This document shows positions 20,188 to 29,777 of a stretch of 64,000 nucleotides of DNA, piece by piece. The notes under the pieces were generated by a model. That model saw only the letters and a list, made by a program, of their open reading frames with translations, made no database searches and was not told where the DNA came from. The stretch is from Limimonas halophila (GTDB taxonomy: Bacteria > Pseudomonadota > Alphaproteobacteria > Kiloniellales > Rhodovibrionaceae), in the NCBI RefSeq assembly GCF_900100655.1, contig NZ_FNCE01000002.1, positions 62,001 to 126,000 of the forward strand, read 5' to 3'. The translations under genes were made by a program, and so were the position numbers. The first letter of the stretch is position 1. Each line of letters begins with the position of its first letter.

Positions 20188-22491
20188 GTGGTGCTCGGCC
20201 GGCGACTCGCTGCACGCGTCGCCCGTATGGCTTTGGTGATCGTGGCCCTGGTCGGGATGATCGGACCGGCTGCCGCGCAAACCATCCAGTCGGGCGGCAC
20301 CATCGACGAGATCGAGATCCGCGGCACACGCCGCATCGAACCTGCGACGGTGCGGTCCTACCTCACCGTCGATCCGGGCGACCCCTTCGATCGCGGCGCG
20401 CTCAACCAGACGCTGAAAGAGCTCTTCGACACCGGGCTGTTCAGCGATGTGCGGCTGCGCCGCGACGGCGACCGGCTGATCGTCGAGATCGACGAGAACC
20501 CGATCATCAACCGGATCGCGTTCGAAGGAAACGACGAGGTGGACGACAAGACGCTGCGCCAGCAGGTCGAGCTGCGGCCGCGCGTCGTCTTCACCCGCAC
20601 CAAGGTCAAGAACGACCTGGAACGCATCCGCCGCGTCTATCGCCGGAACGGGCGCTTTGGGGCCGAGATCAGCCCGAAGATCATCGAACTGGAACAGAAC
20701 CGCGTCGATCTGGTCTTCGAGATCAACGAAGGGCCGGAGACCAAGGTTCGCGGCATCAACTTCCTGGGCAATCGGGCGTTCGACGACGGGGAGCTGCGCG
20801 ACGCCATCGTGACGACCGAGGCGGCGTGGTACCGCCTGTTCGCGACCAACGACACCTACGATCCCAACCGGATCAATTTCGACCGGCAAAAGCTTCGGCG
20901 CTTCTACCTGAACAACGGCTACGCAGATTTCCAGGTGGACTCGGTCATCTCCGAGATGACGCCGGACCGCAAGGGCTTCATCCTGACCTTCAGCGTGGAT
21001 GAAGGGCCGCGCTACAAAATCGAGTCCGTCACGATCGATTCCCAGATCGACGATCTGACACCGAAGTCGCTCCGCAAGGTGCTGAACACCAAGGAAGGCG
21101 ACTGGTACAACGCCTCCAAGGTTCAAGACACCGTTGACCGCATGACCACCGCTGCGGGCAACCAGGGCTTCGCCTTCGTGGACATTCAACCCAACGTCGA
21201 GCGCCTGCCTGACAAGAATCGCATCAAGCTGACCTACACGATCGAGGAAGCGCCGCGGGTCTTCATTGAGCGGATCAACATTACGGGCAACGTGCGCACC
21301 CTCGACCGCGTCATCCGGCGGGAATTCGAGATCGTGGAAGGCGACGCCTTCAACGCCTCCAAGATCCGCCGCGCCCGCCAGCGCATCAACAACCTCGGCT
21401 TCTTCAAGTCGGTCGAAGTTGACAAGAAAGAAGGCTCGTCGCCGAGCCGGACGGTTGTCGACGTCAAGGTCGAAGAGCGGTCGACCGGCAGCCTCAGTTT
21501 CGGCGCGGGCGTTTCCACGGATTCCGGCTTGCTCGGCAACGTGCAGTTGCGTGAGCGCAATCTGCTCGGCAAAGGCCAGGACCTGCAGCTCAACTTCTCG
21601 CTGTCGTTCGAGACGCAGCGCATCGACCTCAGCTTTACCGAGCCGTACTTCCTGGGACGTGACCTCTCGGCCGGGTTCGACCTCTTCCGCACGGAGACGG
21701 ACCAGGACGAGTTGGACTTCGAGGAAGACCGAACGGGCGGCGCGCTGCGCACGGGCTACAGCATCATCGGACCCTGGCGACAATCCTGGCGGTACCGCTT
21801 CTCCGAGCGCGAGCTGTCCGACGTCGACGATGACGAATCCCTTGTGTTGCAGCTCGAGGAAGGGTCGACGACGCGCTCCAGCCTCTCGCACACCCTCTCC
21901 TACGACCGCCGTGACAACCGGCTCAACCCGACCGAAGGCTTCAAGCTGTCGCTCACCAACACCTTCGCCGGGCTCGGCGGATCCGAACGCTTCGCAAAGA
22001 ACGAGGTCAGCGCCGACGTCTTCACGCCGATCACCGAGGGATTGACGCTGCACCTCGGCGCGGAAGGCGGGCACATCGCCGGCCTGGGCAAGGAGACGAG
22101 CATTCTGGATCGCTTCTTCGTCGGCAGCTCGTCCATTCGCGGCTTTCAGCCGGCCGGCGTGGGACCGCGCGACCTGAACACCGACGATGCGCTCGGCGCC
22201 AAGCAGTTCTACGCGGGAACGGTGGAACTCCGGTTCCCGCTCGGCTTGCCGGACCGCTTCAACATCGAGGGGCGCGTGTGGAGCGACGTCGGCGCCGCCT
22301 GGGGGGTGGACAATCCGAGCAATGCCAACCTACAAACACGCGACAGTTCAAGTCCGCGTTTGGCTGTGGGGACAGGCTTCAGTTGGCGCTCGCCCCTGGG
22401 GCCGCTCGACATCGATCTCGGCTTCCCGGTGATCAAGGAGGACTTCGATGAGACGGAAGTCTTCCAGTTCGGTTTTGGCACGCAGTTCTAG
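20188..22491 (+). CDS. bamA: Outer membrane protein assembly factor BamA
   Basis: BamA is the core of the machinery that folds beta-barrel proteins into the outer membrane. The 767-residue precursor has a signal peptide ending at AAAQ near residue 31, five POTRA repeats through about residue 425, and a 16-strand Omp85 barrel. Barrel landmarks include the SSSIRGFQPAGVGPRD segment with the VRGF-like motif near residue 648 and a C-terminal phenylalanine (FQFGFGTQF). GTG 20188 is taken as start because it gives a basic n-region before the hydrophobic core; ATG 20227 is a possible shorter start. ompH follows 22 bases later. Confidence 0.95.
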   Translation: MVLGRRLAARVARMALVIVALVGMIGPAAAQTIQSGGTIDEIEIRGTRRIEPATVRSYLTVDPGDPFDRGALNQTLKELFDTGLFSDVRLRRDGDRLIVEIDENPIINRIAFEGNDEVDDKTLRQQVELRPRVVFTRTKVKNDLERIRRVYRRNGRFGAEISPKIIELEQNRVDLVFEINEGPETKVRGINFLGNRAFDDGELRDAIVTTEAAWYRLFATNDTYDPNRINFDRQKLRRFYLNNGYADFQVDSVISEMTPDRKGFILTFSVDEGPRYKIESVTIDSQIDDLTPKSLRKVLNTKEGDWYNASKVQDTVDRMTTAAGNQGFAFVDIQPNVERLPDKNRIKLTYTIEEAPRVFIERINITGNVRTLDRVIRREFEIVEGDAFNASKIRRARQRINNLGFFKSVEVDKKEGSSPSRTVVDVKVEERSTGSLSFGAGVSTDSGLLGNVQLRERNLLGKGQDLQLNFSLSFETQRIDLSFTEPYFLGRDLSAGFDLFRTETDQDELDFEEDRTGGALRTGYSIIGPWRQSWRYRFSERELSDVDDDESLVLQLEEGSTTRSSLSHTLSYDRRDNRLNPTEGFKLSLTNTFAGLGGSERFAKNEVSADVFTPITEGLTLHLGAEGGHIAGLGKETSILDRFFVGSSSIRGFQPAGVGPRDLNTDDALGAKQFYAGTVELRFPLGLPDRFNIEGRVWSDVGAAWGVDNPSNANLQTRDSSSPRLAVGTGFSWRSPLGPLDIDLGFPVIKEDFDETEVFQFGFGTQF

Positions 22492-22513
22492 TTTGCGCGT
22501 GAGGAAAGACGCC

Positions 22514-23098
22514 ATGCCCCGCTCCCTCCGGCTTTGTGCAATCGCGGCGCTTGTGGCTGCCGGGACGGCAGCTGCCAGCCCGGATCCGGCTGCGGCGCAG
22601 ACGGACGAGATGACGTCGCCGACCATCGCCGTCCTGGACGCGCAGAAGATCATGGAGCAGTCCAAGGCGGTTCAGTCGATCCAGGACCAGATCAGCGAGC
22701 GGCGCTCGAGCTATCAGAATCAGCTTAGCCAGAAGGAACAGCAGATCCGGAAGGCCAACCAGCAACTCCAGCAGCAGCGCTCCGTGCTCTCGTCTGAAGC
22801 GTATCAGCAAAAGAAGAAGAAGCTGGAGCAGCGGATTCAGCAGATCCAGGGCGATGTGCAGTCGCGCAAGAAGGGTCTGCAGCAGCTGTACAACCGCGCG
22901 ATGAACCGCGTGAAAGAGAAGCTGGTCCAGATCACCAGCAAGATGGCGGAAGAGAAAAACCTTGATATGGTGGTGAACAAGAGCGCCGTGCTCCTCGTGC
23001 GGCGTCAAATGGAGATCACCCAGGCGGCTCTGGAAAAGCTCAATAACCAGCTCAAGACGGTCGATCTGGACAAGATCGAAAAGAGCAAGCAGCAGTAG
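22514..23098 (+). CDS. OmpH/Skp family periplasmic chaperone
   Basis: This Skp-like chaperone holds unfolded outer-membrane proteins on their way to BamA. The 194-residue precursor has a signal peptide (RSLRLCAIAALVAAGTAAAS) followed by TIAVLDAQKIMEQSKAVQS, the typical beta-strand start. The middle is a long glutamine- and lysine-rich coiled-coil pair (roughly residues 60-135, rich in QQQ and KKK), matching Skp tentacles. The C-terminal LDMVVNKSAVLLV region is a second strand segment. ATG 22514 is chosen at the signal peptide; an in-frame ATG inside bamA is rejected. In relatives the next gene is normally lpxD, but here it is fabZ after an 86-base gap. Confidence 0.9.
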   Translation: MPRSLRLCAIAALVAAGTAAASPDPAAAQTDEMTSPTIAVLDAQKIMEQSKAVQSIQDQISERRSSYQNQLSQKEQQIRKANQQLQQQRSVLSSEAYQQKKKKLEQRIQQIQGDVQSRKKGLQQLYNRAMNRVKEKLVQITSKMAEEKNLDMVVNKSAVLLVRRQMEITQAALEKLNNQLKTVDLDKIEKSKQQ

Positions 23099-23184
23099 GG
23101 CGCCTCGACAGGCAAGGTTTAGACCGGGCGCGGCGCGTTCATCGTGGGGAACGCGGGCCCGATGGCGAAGGACGGAAGGCAGGC

Positions 23185-23661
23185 ATGGCGGACGACCAGA
23201 CGGATGCGGTGAGCGAGGCGTCGACGGCGGACATCATGCGGGTCATGGAGATGATCCCGCATCGCTACCCCTTCCTGATGGTCGACCGGGTGCGTGAGAT
23301 CTACAAGAACGTCTCGGCCATCGGGATCAAGAACGTCTCCATCAACGAACCGTTCTTTCAGGGCCATTTTCCGCGCGAGCCCGTGATGCCCGGCGTTCTG
23401 CTGGTGGAATCCATGGCCCAGACGGCTGCGGTCCTGGTCGTGGAGACGCTGGAAGGTGAGGCGGCGGGGAAGCTCGTCTACTTCATGTCGATCGACGAAA
23501 CGCGCTTCCGTCGGCCCGTGTATCCGGGCGACACCGTGTACGTTCACGTCGAAAAGCTGCGCAACCGCGGCAATGTCTGGAAGTTCAAGGCGGATGCGCG
23601 CGTGGACGGCGTGTCCGTTGCCCAGGCGACCTACTCCGCGATGATCCGCGACGACGCGTAA
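23185..23661 (+). CDS. fabZ: 3-hydroxyacyl-[acyl-carrier-protein] dehydratase FabZ
   Basis: FabZ dehydrates 3-hydroxyacyl-ACP in fatty-acid elongation. The 158-residue hot-dog-fold protein has the family start IPHRYPFLMVDRV and the catalytic pair H61 and E75 in QGHFPREPVMPGVLLVESMAQ. Residues 1-15 are an unconserved acidic leader. In most alphaproteobacterial genomes fabZ lies between lpxD and lpxA, supplying or competing for the hydroxyacyl-ACP used in lipid A. Here both neighbours are absent: ompH is upstream and gltA is convergent downstream. GGAAGGCAGG precedes the ATG. Confidence 0.95.
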   Translation: MADDQTDAVSEASTADIMRVMEMIPHRYPFLMVDRVREIYKNVSAIGIKNVSINEPFFQGHFPREPVMPGVLLVESMAQTAAVLVVETLEGEAAGKLVYFMSIDETRFRRPVYPGDTVYVHVEKLRNRGNVWKFKADARVDGVSVAQATYSAMIRDDA

Positions 23662-23732
23662 GACCACGCAGCCCACAACCGGTCGGCACGGCCGGGGAAA
23701 ATCCAGGGTCCACGTATGATCGCGGTGAGGAG

Positions 23733-23762
23733 AAGCGGGGGCGGCCCAGACCGCCCCCGCTT
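23733..23762. terminator. Bidirectional terminator between fabZ and gltA
   Basis: A perfect 12-bp stem (AAGCGGGGGCGG at 23733-23744 with CCGCCCCCGCTT at 23751-23762) and a six-base loop lie between the convergent stops. T or A residues at each base of the stem suit termination from both sides. Confidence 0.75.
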
Positions 23763-23774
23763 TGCTTGGCGGCG

Positions 23775-25094
23775 CTATTCGCGCTGATCGACCGGGATGA
23801 AGTCGCGCGGACCGTAGCCGGTGTAGATCTGACGCGGCCGGCTGATGCGCTGGTTCGGGTCCTCGACCATCTCCTTCCACTGGGCGACCCAGCCCACCGT
23901 GCGCGCCACGGCGAAGAGCACGGTGAACATCGACATCGGGAAGCCCATGGCTTTCAGGATGATGCCCGAATAGAAGTCGACGTTCGGGAAGAGCTTGCGC
24001 TCAACGAAGTACTCGTCCTCGAGCGCGATCCGCTCCATCTCCATCGCCAGATCGAGCAGCGGATCGTCGCGCTTGCCCAGTTCGTCCAGGACGTCGTGGG
24101 CGGATTGGCGCAGCACCGCGGCTCGCGGGTCGTAGTTCTTGTAGACGCGGTGACCGAAGCCCATGAGGCGGAAGGGATCGTTCTTGTCCTTCGCGCGTTC
24201 CAGGAACTCCGGCACGCGGTCCTTGCTGCCGATCTGCTCCAGCATTTCCAGCACGGCCTGGTTCGCGCCGCCGTGGGCGGGGCCCCAGAGGCTGGCGATG
24301 CCCGCCGCGATGCAGGCGAAGGGGTTGGCCCCGGAGGAACCGGCGAGCCGCACCGTGGAGGTGGAGGCGTTCTGCTCGTGATCGGCGTGCAGGATGAAGA
24401 TGCGGTCCATCGCCCGCGCGAGCACGGGGCTCAGCTTGTATTCCTCCGTCGGGACCGCGAAGGTCATGTAGAGGAAGTTTTCCGAGAACGAGAGATCGTT
24501 GCGGGGATAGATGAAGGGCTGGCCGACGGAGAACTTGTAGGCCATGGCCGCGATCGTGCTCATCTTCGAGATGAGCCGGTGCGAGGCGACCATGCGCTGG
24601 TGCGGGTCCGTGATGTCGGTCGAGTCATGGTAGAAAGCCGACAGCGCCCCGACCGCGCCGACCATCACCGCCATGGGATGCGCATCGCGGCGGAAGCCGC
24701 GGAAGAAGTAGAGCATCTGCTCGTGCAGCATCGTATGGTATGTGATGGAGCTTTCGAAGTCCGCTTTTTCGCCGCGCGTCGGCAGTTCGCCGTGCAGCAG
24801 CAGATAGCAGACCTCCATGAAGTCGCAGTTCTCGGCGAGATCCTCGATGGAGTAGCCGCGGTGGTAGAGGCGGCCGTTCTCGCCGTCGATGTAGGTGATG
24901 TTGGACGAGCAACTGGCCGTCGAGGTGAACCCCGGATCGTAGGTGAAGGCGCCGGTGTTCTTGTACAGCTGGCGCACATCGATGGCGCGCGGACCCATGG
25001 TGCCGTGCAGCACCGGCATCTCGACGCTGTCGCCGGTAACGTTGTCCGCCAGCGTGGCCGTGTGCTCCTGCGAGCCCTCCTTGTCGTCACTCAT
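23775..25094 (-). CDS. gltA: Citrate synthase
   Basis: This TCA-cycle entry enzyme condenses acetyl-CoA with oxaloacetate. The 439-residue length and NADH-sensitive-type architecture match the large hexameric form found in Proteobacteria. Catalytic regions are visible: [17 protein letters not shown] with an active-site histidine, and the [15 protein letters not shown] segment carrying the second histidine and nearby binding residues; the catalytic aspartate region is near VDFYSGI. ATG 25094 is preceded by AAGGAA eight bases upstream on the minus strand. A further in-frame ATG at 25169 would cross the predicted promoter and is not used. gltX lies upstream on the same strand. Confidence 0.96.
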   Translation of the reverse strand: MSDDKEGSQEHTATLADNVTGDSVEMPVLHGTMGPRAIDVRQLYKNTGAFTYDPGFTSTASCSSNITYIDGENGRLYHRGYSIEDLAENCDFMEVCYLLLHGELPTRGEKADFESSITYHTMLHEQMLYFFRGFRRDAHPMAVMVGAVGALSAFYHDSTDITDPHQRMVASHRLISKMSTIAAMAYKFSVGQPFIYPRNDLSFSENFLYMTFAVPTEEYKLSPVLARAMDRIFILHADHEQNASTSTVRLAGSSGANPFACIAAGIASLWGPAHGGANQAVLEMLEQIGSKDRVPEFLERAKDKNDPFRLMGFGHRVYKNYDPRAAVLRQSAHDVLDELGKRDDPLLDLAMEMERIALEDEYFVERKLFPNVDFYSGIILKAMGFPMSMFTVLFAVARTVGWVAQWKEMVEDPNQRISRPRQIYTGYGPRDFIPVDQRE

Positions 25095-25144
25095 AAGCGT
25101 GTTCCTTAAGCCTGATTGCTCGGAGGTTGGTCTCGGACCCCGGC

Positions 25145-25173
25145 AGCCTAGTGCTATGCTGCGGTGCACGCAA
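25145..25173 (-). promoter_or_regulatory. Candidate gltA promoter
   Basis: Read on the minus strand, TTGCGT (25173-25168) and TAGGCT (25150-25145) are 17 bases apart, about 50 bases before the gltA start and between gltX and gltA. The same TTGCGT hexamer occurs before rpsB. Confidence 0.45.
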
Positions 25174-25190
25174 CGCGGGCTCGAACGACC

Positions 25191-26612
25191 TTACGACGCG
25201 GGATCGGCTGGATCGGGCGCGGCCGCCGCGTCGATGCGTGCCAGCGTTTCCGTGCGCCCGAGCACCACCATGACCTCGAAGATCCCGGGCGAGACCGTGG
25301 TGCCGGTAAGCGCCGCCCGCAGCGGCTGCGCGACCTTGCCGAGCTTGCAGTCCTCCTGTTCGGCGAACTCGCGAACCGTGAACTCAAGCGTTTCCTCGTC
25401 CCAGGCGGTGAGGTCCCGAATGCGCTCGGCGAGCCGGTGCAGGCGGTCGCGCGCTCCATCGTCGAGCTGCTTGGCCGCCTTCTGTGTCAAACTTTCCGGA
25501 CGCTTCAAGTAGAATACCGCGCTCTCGGCGAGGTCAAGGAGCGTCTTCGCGCGCTGCTTGAGGCCCGGCATGGCGCGCTGGAGCGTTTCCACCTCCACCT
25601 GCGTCAGCTCCCGGCCGATGTGCTCGGCGAGGTGCGGTGCCACGAGGTGGGCCAGCCGGGTGTCGTCGGCCTCGCGGAGGTAGTGTGCGTTGAAGGACTT
25701 GAGCTTGTCGAAGTCGAAGCGCGCCGCGGACTTGCCGACACCCTCCAGGCTGAACAGCTGGATGGCTTCATCGGTGGGCACGATCTCGCGGTCGCCGTGG
25801 CCCCAGCCCAGGCGCAGCAGATAGTTCCGCAGCGCCTCCGGCAGATAGCCTTGCTCGCGGTAGGCGGACACGCTGACCGCGCCGTGACGCTTGGACATCT
25901 TGGCGCCGTCCGGGCCGTGGATCAGCGGGATGTGGGCGAACTCCGGCTCCGCCCAGCCCAGCGCGCGGTAGACCTGGGTCTGGCGGAAGGCGTTGGTGAG
26001 GTGGTCGTCGCCGCGCACCACGTGGGTGACGCCCATGTCGTGATCGTCCACCACCACGGAGAGGTTGTAGGTGGGCGTGCCGTCGGCGCGCAGGATGACC
26101 ATGTCGTCCAGCTGCGCGTTGGGCACGGTGACGCGGCCCTGCACGCGGTCGTGGATGACGGTTTCCCCGTCCTGCGGCATCTTGATGCGGATGCACGGCG
26201 TCACGTCGGCGGGGGCGTCGGCGGGGTCGTGGTCGCGCCAGCGGCCGTCGTAGCGGATGGGCCGACCCTCGGCGCGCGCCTTTTCGCGCATCGCTTCCAG
26301 TTCGGCCTTGCTGGCGTAACAGCGATAGGCGTGGCCGGCTTCCAGCAGCTCATAGGCGACCCGGGCGTGCCGCTCGGCGCGCTCCGACTGGTACATTTCC
26401 GGCTCGTCCCAGGTCAGCCCCAGCCAGTGCAGGCCGTCCAGAATCGCCTGGATGGCCTCGGGCGTGGAGCGCTCCCGGTCCGTGTCCTCGATGCGCAGCA
26501 GGAAGCTGCCGCCGTGATGGCGCGCGAACAGCCAGTTGAACAGAGCCGTTCGGGCCCCGCCGATGTGCAGCATCCCGGTGGGGGAGGGTGCGAACCGCGT
26601 CACGACCGTCAT
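25191..26612 (-). CDS. gltX: Glutamyl-tRNA synthetase
   Basis: This class I synthetase charges tRNA-Glu, and in many Alphaproteobacteria also tRNA-Gln for later amidation. The 473-residue product has the HIGH-like signature in [20 protein letters not shown] at residue 5 onward and KMSKRHG near residue 242, plus the all-helical anticodon-binding domain from about residue 330. ATG 26612 is used because the conserved N-terminus starts directly there; the open frame continues upstream to 26771 but that leader is not conserved. It diverges from comEC and is upstream of gltA. Many relatives carry two gltX genes, so the genome may hold another. Confidence 0.95.
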   Translation of the reverse strand: MTVVTRFAPSPTGMLHIGGARTALFNWLFARHHGGSFLLRIEDTDRERSTPEAIQAILDGLHWLGLTWDEPEMYQSERAERHARVAYELLEAGHAYRCYASKAELEAMREKARAEGRPIRYDGRWRDHDPADAPADVTPCIRIKMPQDGETVIHDRVQGRVTVPNAQLDDMVILRADGTPTYNLSVVVDDHDMGVTHVVRGDDHLTNAFRQTQVYRALGWAEPEFAHIPLIHGPDGAKMSKRHGAVSVSAYREQGYLPEALRNYLLRLGWGHGDREIVPTDEAIQLFSLEGVGKSAARFDFDKLKSFNAHYLREADDTRLAHLVAPHLAEHIGRELTQVEVETLQRAMPGLKQRAKTLLDLAESAVFYLKRPESLTQKAAKQLDDGARDRLHRLAERIRDLTAWDEETLEFTVREFAEQEDCKLGKVAQPLRAALTGTTVSPGIFEVMVVLGRTETLARIDAAAAPDPADPAS

Positions 26613-26633
26613 GCCTGGCTCCGCCTTTTGCGC

Positions 26634-26661
26634 TGCGTAGTGTGGATCGAGTGTGGGGCAA
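26634..26661 (-). promoter_or_regulatory. Candidate gltX promoter
   Basis: On the minus strand TTGCCC (26661-26656) and TACGCA (26639-26634) are spaced by 16 bases, about 22 bases before the gltX start. The position leaves a short leader. Confidence 0.4.
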
Positions 26662-26769
26662 TGGCGTGGGCCGTCTAGCACATGCGACCCAACCCGGCCA
26701 CGGTCGCAATGCCGGCCGAGCCCAGTCACGCCGTAGACGGGAAGGCCGTGACGTGGCATCGCGCCATGC

Positions 26770-28917
26770 ATGTGGCAGGACGCGGCCGTGGAAACCGGGG
26801 TGCGGCTGCGCAGCCGGGCGGCGATCCGCCTGCGCGCGCTGCTTGCGCGCGCTCACGCGGATGTCCTGGCGGACCGGCCGCGCTGGGTGCTGTGGCTCCC
26901 CGTTGCGCTCGGGGCCGGCGTGGCGCTCTACTTCGCGTTGCCGGTGGAACCGCCGTGGTGGGCCGGCGGCAGCGCCCTGCTGCTCGCCGCGTGGGTGGCG
27001 GTTTCCGGGCGCAGCGCGTCGACCGCCGTGCTGCCGGCCGTGCTCATGGTGGCGGCGGCGAGCGGGTTCACGGCGGCGCAACTCCGCACGCACGCCGTGG
27101 CCGCGCCGGTTCTCAGCGAGGAAACCGGCCCCACGGCCGTGTCCGGCCGCGTGATCGCGCGCGAACCGCACGACAGTGCCGTTCGGCTGACCCTCGCGAA
27201 CCCGGCGGTCGACGAGCTGGCGCCGGATAGGACGCCGGCGCGCGTGCGCGTAACCGTGCGGCACGGCGGCGATGCAGTGCTCCCCGGCGAGCGCGTGCGC
27301 ATGAAGGCGGTGCTGCATCCACCGCCGTCGCCGCCGCTGCCGTCGGCGTTCGACTTCCCGCGGCGCGCCTATTTCGACCGCCTCGGGGCCGTGGGGTACG
27401 CGCTGGGCCGCCCCGACGTGCTGGACCCGGGCGCGGGCGGTGGCTGGCTCACGTCCGCCGAACGCCTCCGCGACCGCGTCGTCAGCCGCGTGCGCGAAGC
27501 CGCCCCCGGACCGGCCGGCGGCGTCGCCGCGGCGCTGATGACGGGCAAGCGCGGCGCCATCCCCGAGCCGGTGCGCCAAGACCTGCGCGATGCCGGCCTG
27601 GCGCACCTGCTGGCGATATCGGGCCTGCACGTGGGCCTCGTCGCAGGGCTTGTGTTCTTCCTGGTCCGCCTCGCCGGCGCGGCTGTTCCGCCGGTCGCGC
27701 TGCGCGTGCCGCTGAAGACGACCGCCGCCGTCTCGGCCGCGACCGCGGCGGCGGGCTATCTGGCGCTCACCGGCTTCACGGTGCCGACGGTGCGCGCCTT
27801 CGTCATGGCGGCGCTGGTGCTGGTCGCGGTGGCCCTGAACCGGCGCGCGATTACCATGCGTGTGGCCGCCGTGGCAGCGTCCGGGCTGCTTCTCGTTCAT
27901 CCCGAGAGTCTGGTGGGCGTGAGCTTTCAGCTTTCCTTCGCCGCCACGGTGTCCCTGATCGCTTGCTACGAAACCCTGCGCGACCGCCGGCCGGCAGGGA
28001 TGGCCGGCGACTCCGTGCCGGCGAAGGTGATCGCCTACCTCGGCGGCGTCGTCCTCACGACGATCGTCGCGACCCTCGCGACCGCGCCCTTCACCGTGGC
28101 CCACTTCAACCGCCTGGCGATCTACGGCGTGGTGGCGAACCTCGCGGCCGTGCCGCTGGCGGCGTTCTGGATCATGCCGCTGGCACTCGGCGCGTTCGCG
28201 CTGATGCCGTTCGGGGCGGAGGGGCTGGCGCTGACGCCCATGACGTGGGGCATCGAGGCCGTTCTGGCGGTGGCCGAGCGCATCGCGGGCTGGCCCCACG
28301 CCGTCGTGCACCTGCCGACGCCGCCGACGTGGGGCTTCGTGCTGACCGTCGCCGGCGGCCTGTGGCTCTGCCTGTGGACGGCGCGCTGGCGCCGCCTGGG
28401 CCTGGTGCCCATCGTCCTGGGGGCGGCAAGCCTTCTGCACACCGCGCCGCCGGACGTGTTGGTCGGCCGGGACGGGTACGTGATGGCCGTGCGGGGAAGC
28501 GCGGGCCGTCTGTGGCTGTCCGAACACGACGCGGACAGCTACACCACGGAGGTCTGGCTACACAGCGCCGGGCTGACCAAGGCCCGCGCGCTGCCGAGCG
28601 GTGGGAACCGGGACCCGGTGGCGCGCGTGCGCTGCGATCCCCTCGGCTGCATCCAGCGCCGGCCGGGCGGCGCGGTCGTCGCCCTCGTGCGCGATCAGCG
28701 CGCGCTGCGAACGGATTGCGCGCGCGCCACCGTGCTGGTCAGCACCGAGCCGGTTCCCGACAAGCAGTGCCGCCACCCGCGCATCGTGATCGACCGCTTC
28801 GACCTGTGGCGTGAGGGCGCGCACGTCGTCCGCTTCACCGACGGCACGGCCGAGGTGACCTCGGTGCGCGGCGCGCGCGGGCGACGGCCCTGGGTGCGCT
28901 GGCCCAACCGCGAATGA
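26770..28917 (+). CDS. comEC: ComEC/Rec2 family DNA-uptake channel protein
   Basis: This is a predicted inner-membrane channel that moves single-stranded DNA into the cytoplasm during transformation. The 715-residue protein has two or three N-terminal helices, a DUF4131-type soluble domain near residues 100-230, then the competence membrane domain with [20 protein letters not shown] near residue 277 and [20 protein letters not shown]. The C-terminal 150 residues occupy the place of the metallo-beta-lactamase-like domain but show no HxHxDH motif; instead there is CDPLGC near 620. The ATG lies 157 bases from the divergent gltX start. Whether the cell is competent cannot be judged from this gene alone. 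Confidence 0.88.
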   Translation: MWQDAAVETGVRLRSRAAIRLRALLARAHADVLADRPRWVLWLPVALGAGVALYFALPVEPPWWAGGSALLLAAWVAVSGRSASTAVLPAVLMVAAASGFTAAQLRTHAVAAPVLSEETGPTAVSGRVIAREPHDSAVRLTLANPAVDELAPDRTPARVRVTVRHGGDAVLPGERVRMKAVLHPPPSPPLPSAFDFPRRAYFDRLGAVGYALGRPDVLDPGAGGGWLTSAERLRDRVVSRVREAAPGPAGGVAAALMTGKRGAIPEPVRQDLRDAGLAHLLAISGLHVGLVAGLVFFLVRLAGAAVPPVALRVPLKTTAAVSAATAAAGYLALTGFTVPTVRAFVMAALVLVAVALNRRAITMRVAAVAASGLLLVHPESLVGVSFQLSFAATVSLIACYETLRDRRPAGMAGDSVPAKVIAYLGGVVLTTIVATLATAPFTVAHFNRLAIYGVVANLAAVPLAAFWIMPLALGAFALMPFGAEGLALTPMTWGIEAVLAVAERIAGWPHAVVHLPTPPTWGFVLTVAGGLWLCLWTARWRRLGLVPIVLGAASLLHTAPPDVLVGRDGYVMAVRGSAGRLWLSEHDADSYTTEVWLHSAGLTKARALPSGGNRDPVARVRCDPLGCIQRRPGGAVVALVRDQRALRTDCARATVLVSTEPVPDKQCRHPRIVIDRFDLWREGAHVVRFTDGTAEVTSVRGARGRRPWVRWPNRE

Positions 28918-28941
28918 GCTCCGTCTGCGACGGTAAGGGGG

Positions 28942-29646
28942 TCAGTACTGGCGCAGCAGGGCCACAAGCCGGCCCTGGATGGCCACGCGGTCGGGCGGGA
29001 AGATGCGGGTTTCGAAGGCGGGGTTGGCGGGCTCCAGCGCGATGGCGTGGCCCTTGCGCCGCAGGCGCTTAAGCGTGACCTCCTCGCCGTCCACCAGGGC
29101 GACGATGATGCTGCCGTTCTCGGCGGCGTCGCAGCGCTCGATCACCACGGTGTCGCCGTCGAAGATGCCGGCGTCCACCATGGACTCGCCCTCGACCTCC
29201 AGGCAGTAGTGCTCGCCCTTCGACAGCAGCGCGGGCGGCACGTCCACGAAGGCCGACTCGTCGCGCAGTGCTTCGATGGGCGTTCCGGCGGCGATGCGGC
29301 CGTAGAGCGGCAGGTTGACGAGGTTGCTGCCGCGCTGCTCGCCGCCGGCGGCGCGCGTGCGGGCGAGGCGGAAGTCCGGCGCGACGACGTTGCTGTTGGA
29401 CGCATTGGCCGTCGTTGCGCCCGTGGGGCCGCTGTCGGGGCCGCGTAGGATCTCCAGTGCGCGTGCGCGGTGGGGCAGGCGGCGGATAAAGCCGCGTTCC
29501 TCCAGCCCGCTGATCAGGCGGTGGATGCCGGACTTGGACTTGAGCCCCAGCGCCTCCTTCATCTCATCGAAGGAGGGCGACACCCCGTTCTCGTTCAGGC
29601 GGCGCTGAATGAAGACGAGCAGTTCGTGCTGCTTGCGTGTGAGCAT
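28942..29646 (-). CDS. lexA: LexA repressor
   Basis: LexA represses the SOS DNA-damage regulon and cleaves itself when activated by RecA. The 234-residue protein has an N-terminal winged helix ([20 protein letters not shown] and [20 protein letters not shown]), a linker near residues 75-130, and a C-terminal S24 peptidase domain. The cleavage site Ala-Gly is in [12 protein letters not shown], the catalytic serine in [11 protein letters not shown] and the lysine near [14 protein letters not shown] 29646 is chosen at the start of the winged helix. A LexA box 88 bases upstream indicates autoregulation. It is convergent with comEC and is the next minus-strand gene after moeA. Confidence 0.96.
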   Translation of the reverse strand: MLTRKQHELLVFIQRRLNENGVSPSFDEMKEALGLKSKSGIHRLISGLEERGFIRRLPHRARALEILRGPDSGPTGATTANASNSNVVAPDFRLARTRAAGGEQRGSNLVNLPLYGRIAAGTPIEALRDESAFVDVPPALLSKGEHYCLEVEGESMVDAGIFDGDTVVIERCDAAENGSIIVALVDGEEVTLKRLRRKGHAIALEPANPAFETRIFPPDRVAIQGRLVALLRQY

Positions 29647-29733
29647 GGCGGGCCACCCAGGTAAAGCGACCATCCCCGCGGGCGCGGTGCCGGTCGAGCA
29701 GCGGTTGGAACAAATCAAAAACCCACGCGCACT

Positions 29734-29748
29734 GTTCTAGTTTGGTTC
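29734..29748 (-). promoter_or_regulatory. LexA-binding site (SOS box) upstream of lexA
   Basis: GTTCTAGTTTGGTTC on the plus strand is a perfect match to the alphaproteobacterial LexA consensus GTTC-N7-GTTC. It lies between moeA and lexA, 88 bases before the lexA start, where a promoter would be. LexA autorepression is known across the class. Confidence 0.85.
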
Positions 29749-29777
29749 CCCCGCCGGGTCAAGCACGCGGGCGTGGC

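Noticed and set aside
26613-26771. Extension of gltX to an ATG at 26771
   Set aside because: The family N-terminus with the HIGH-like motif begins at 26612; the extension overlaps the promoter candidate and the comEC start.
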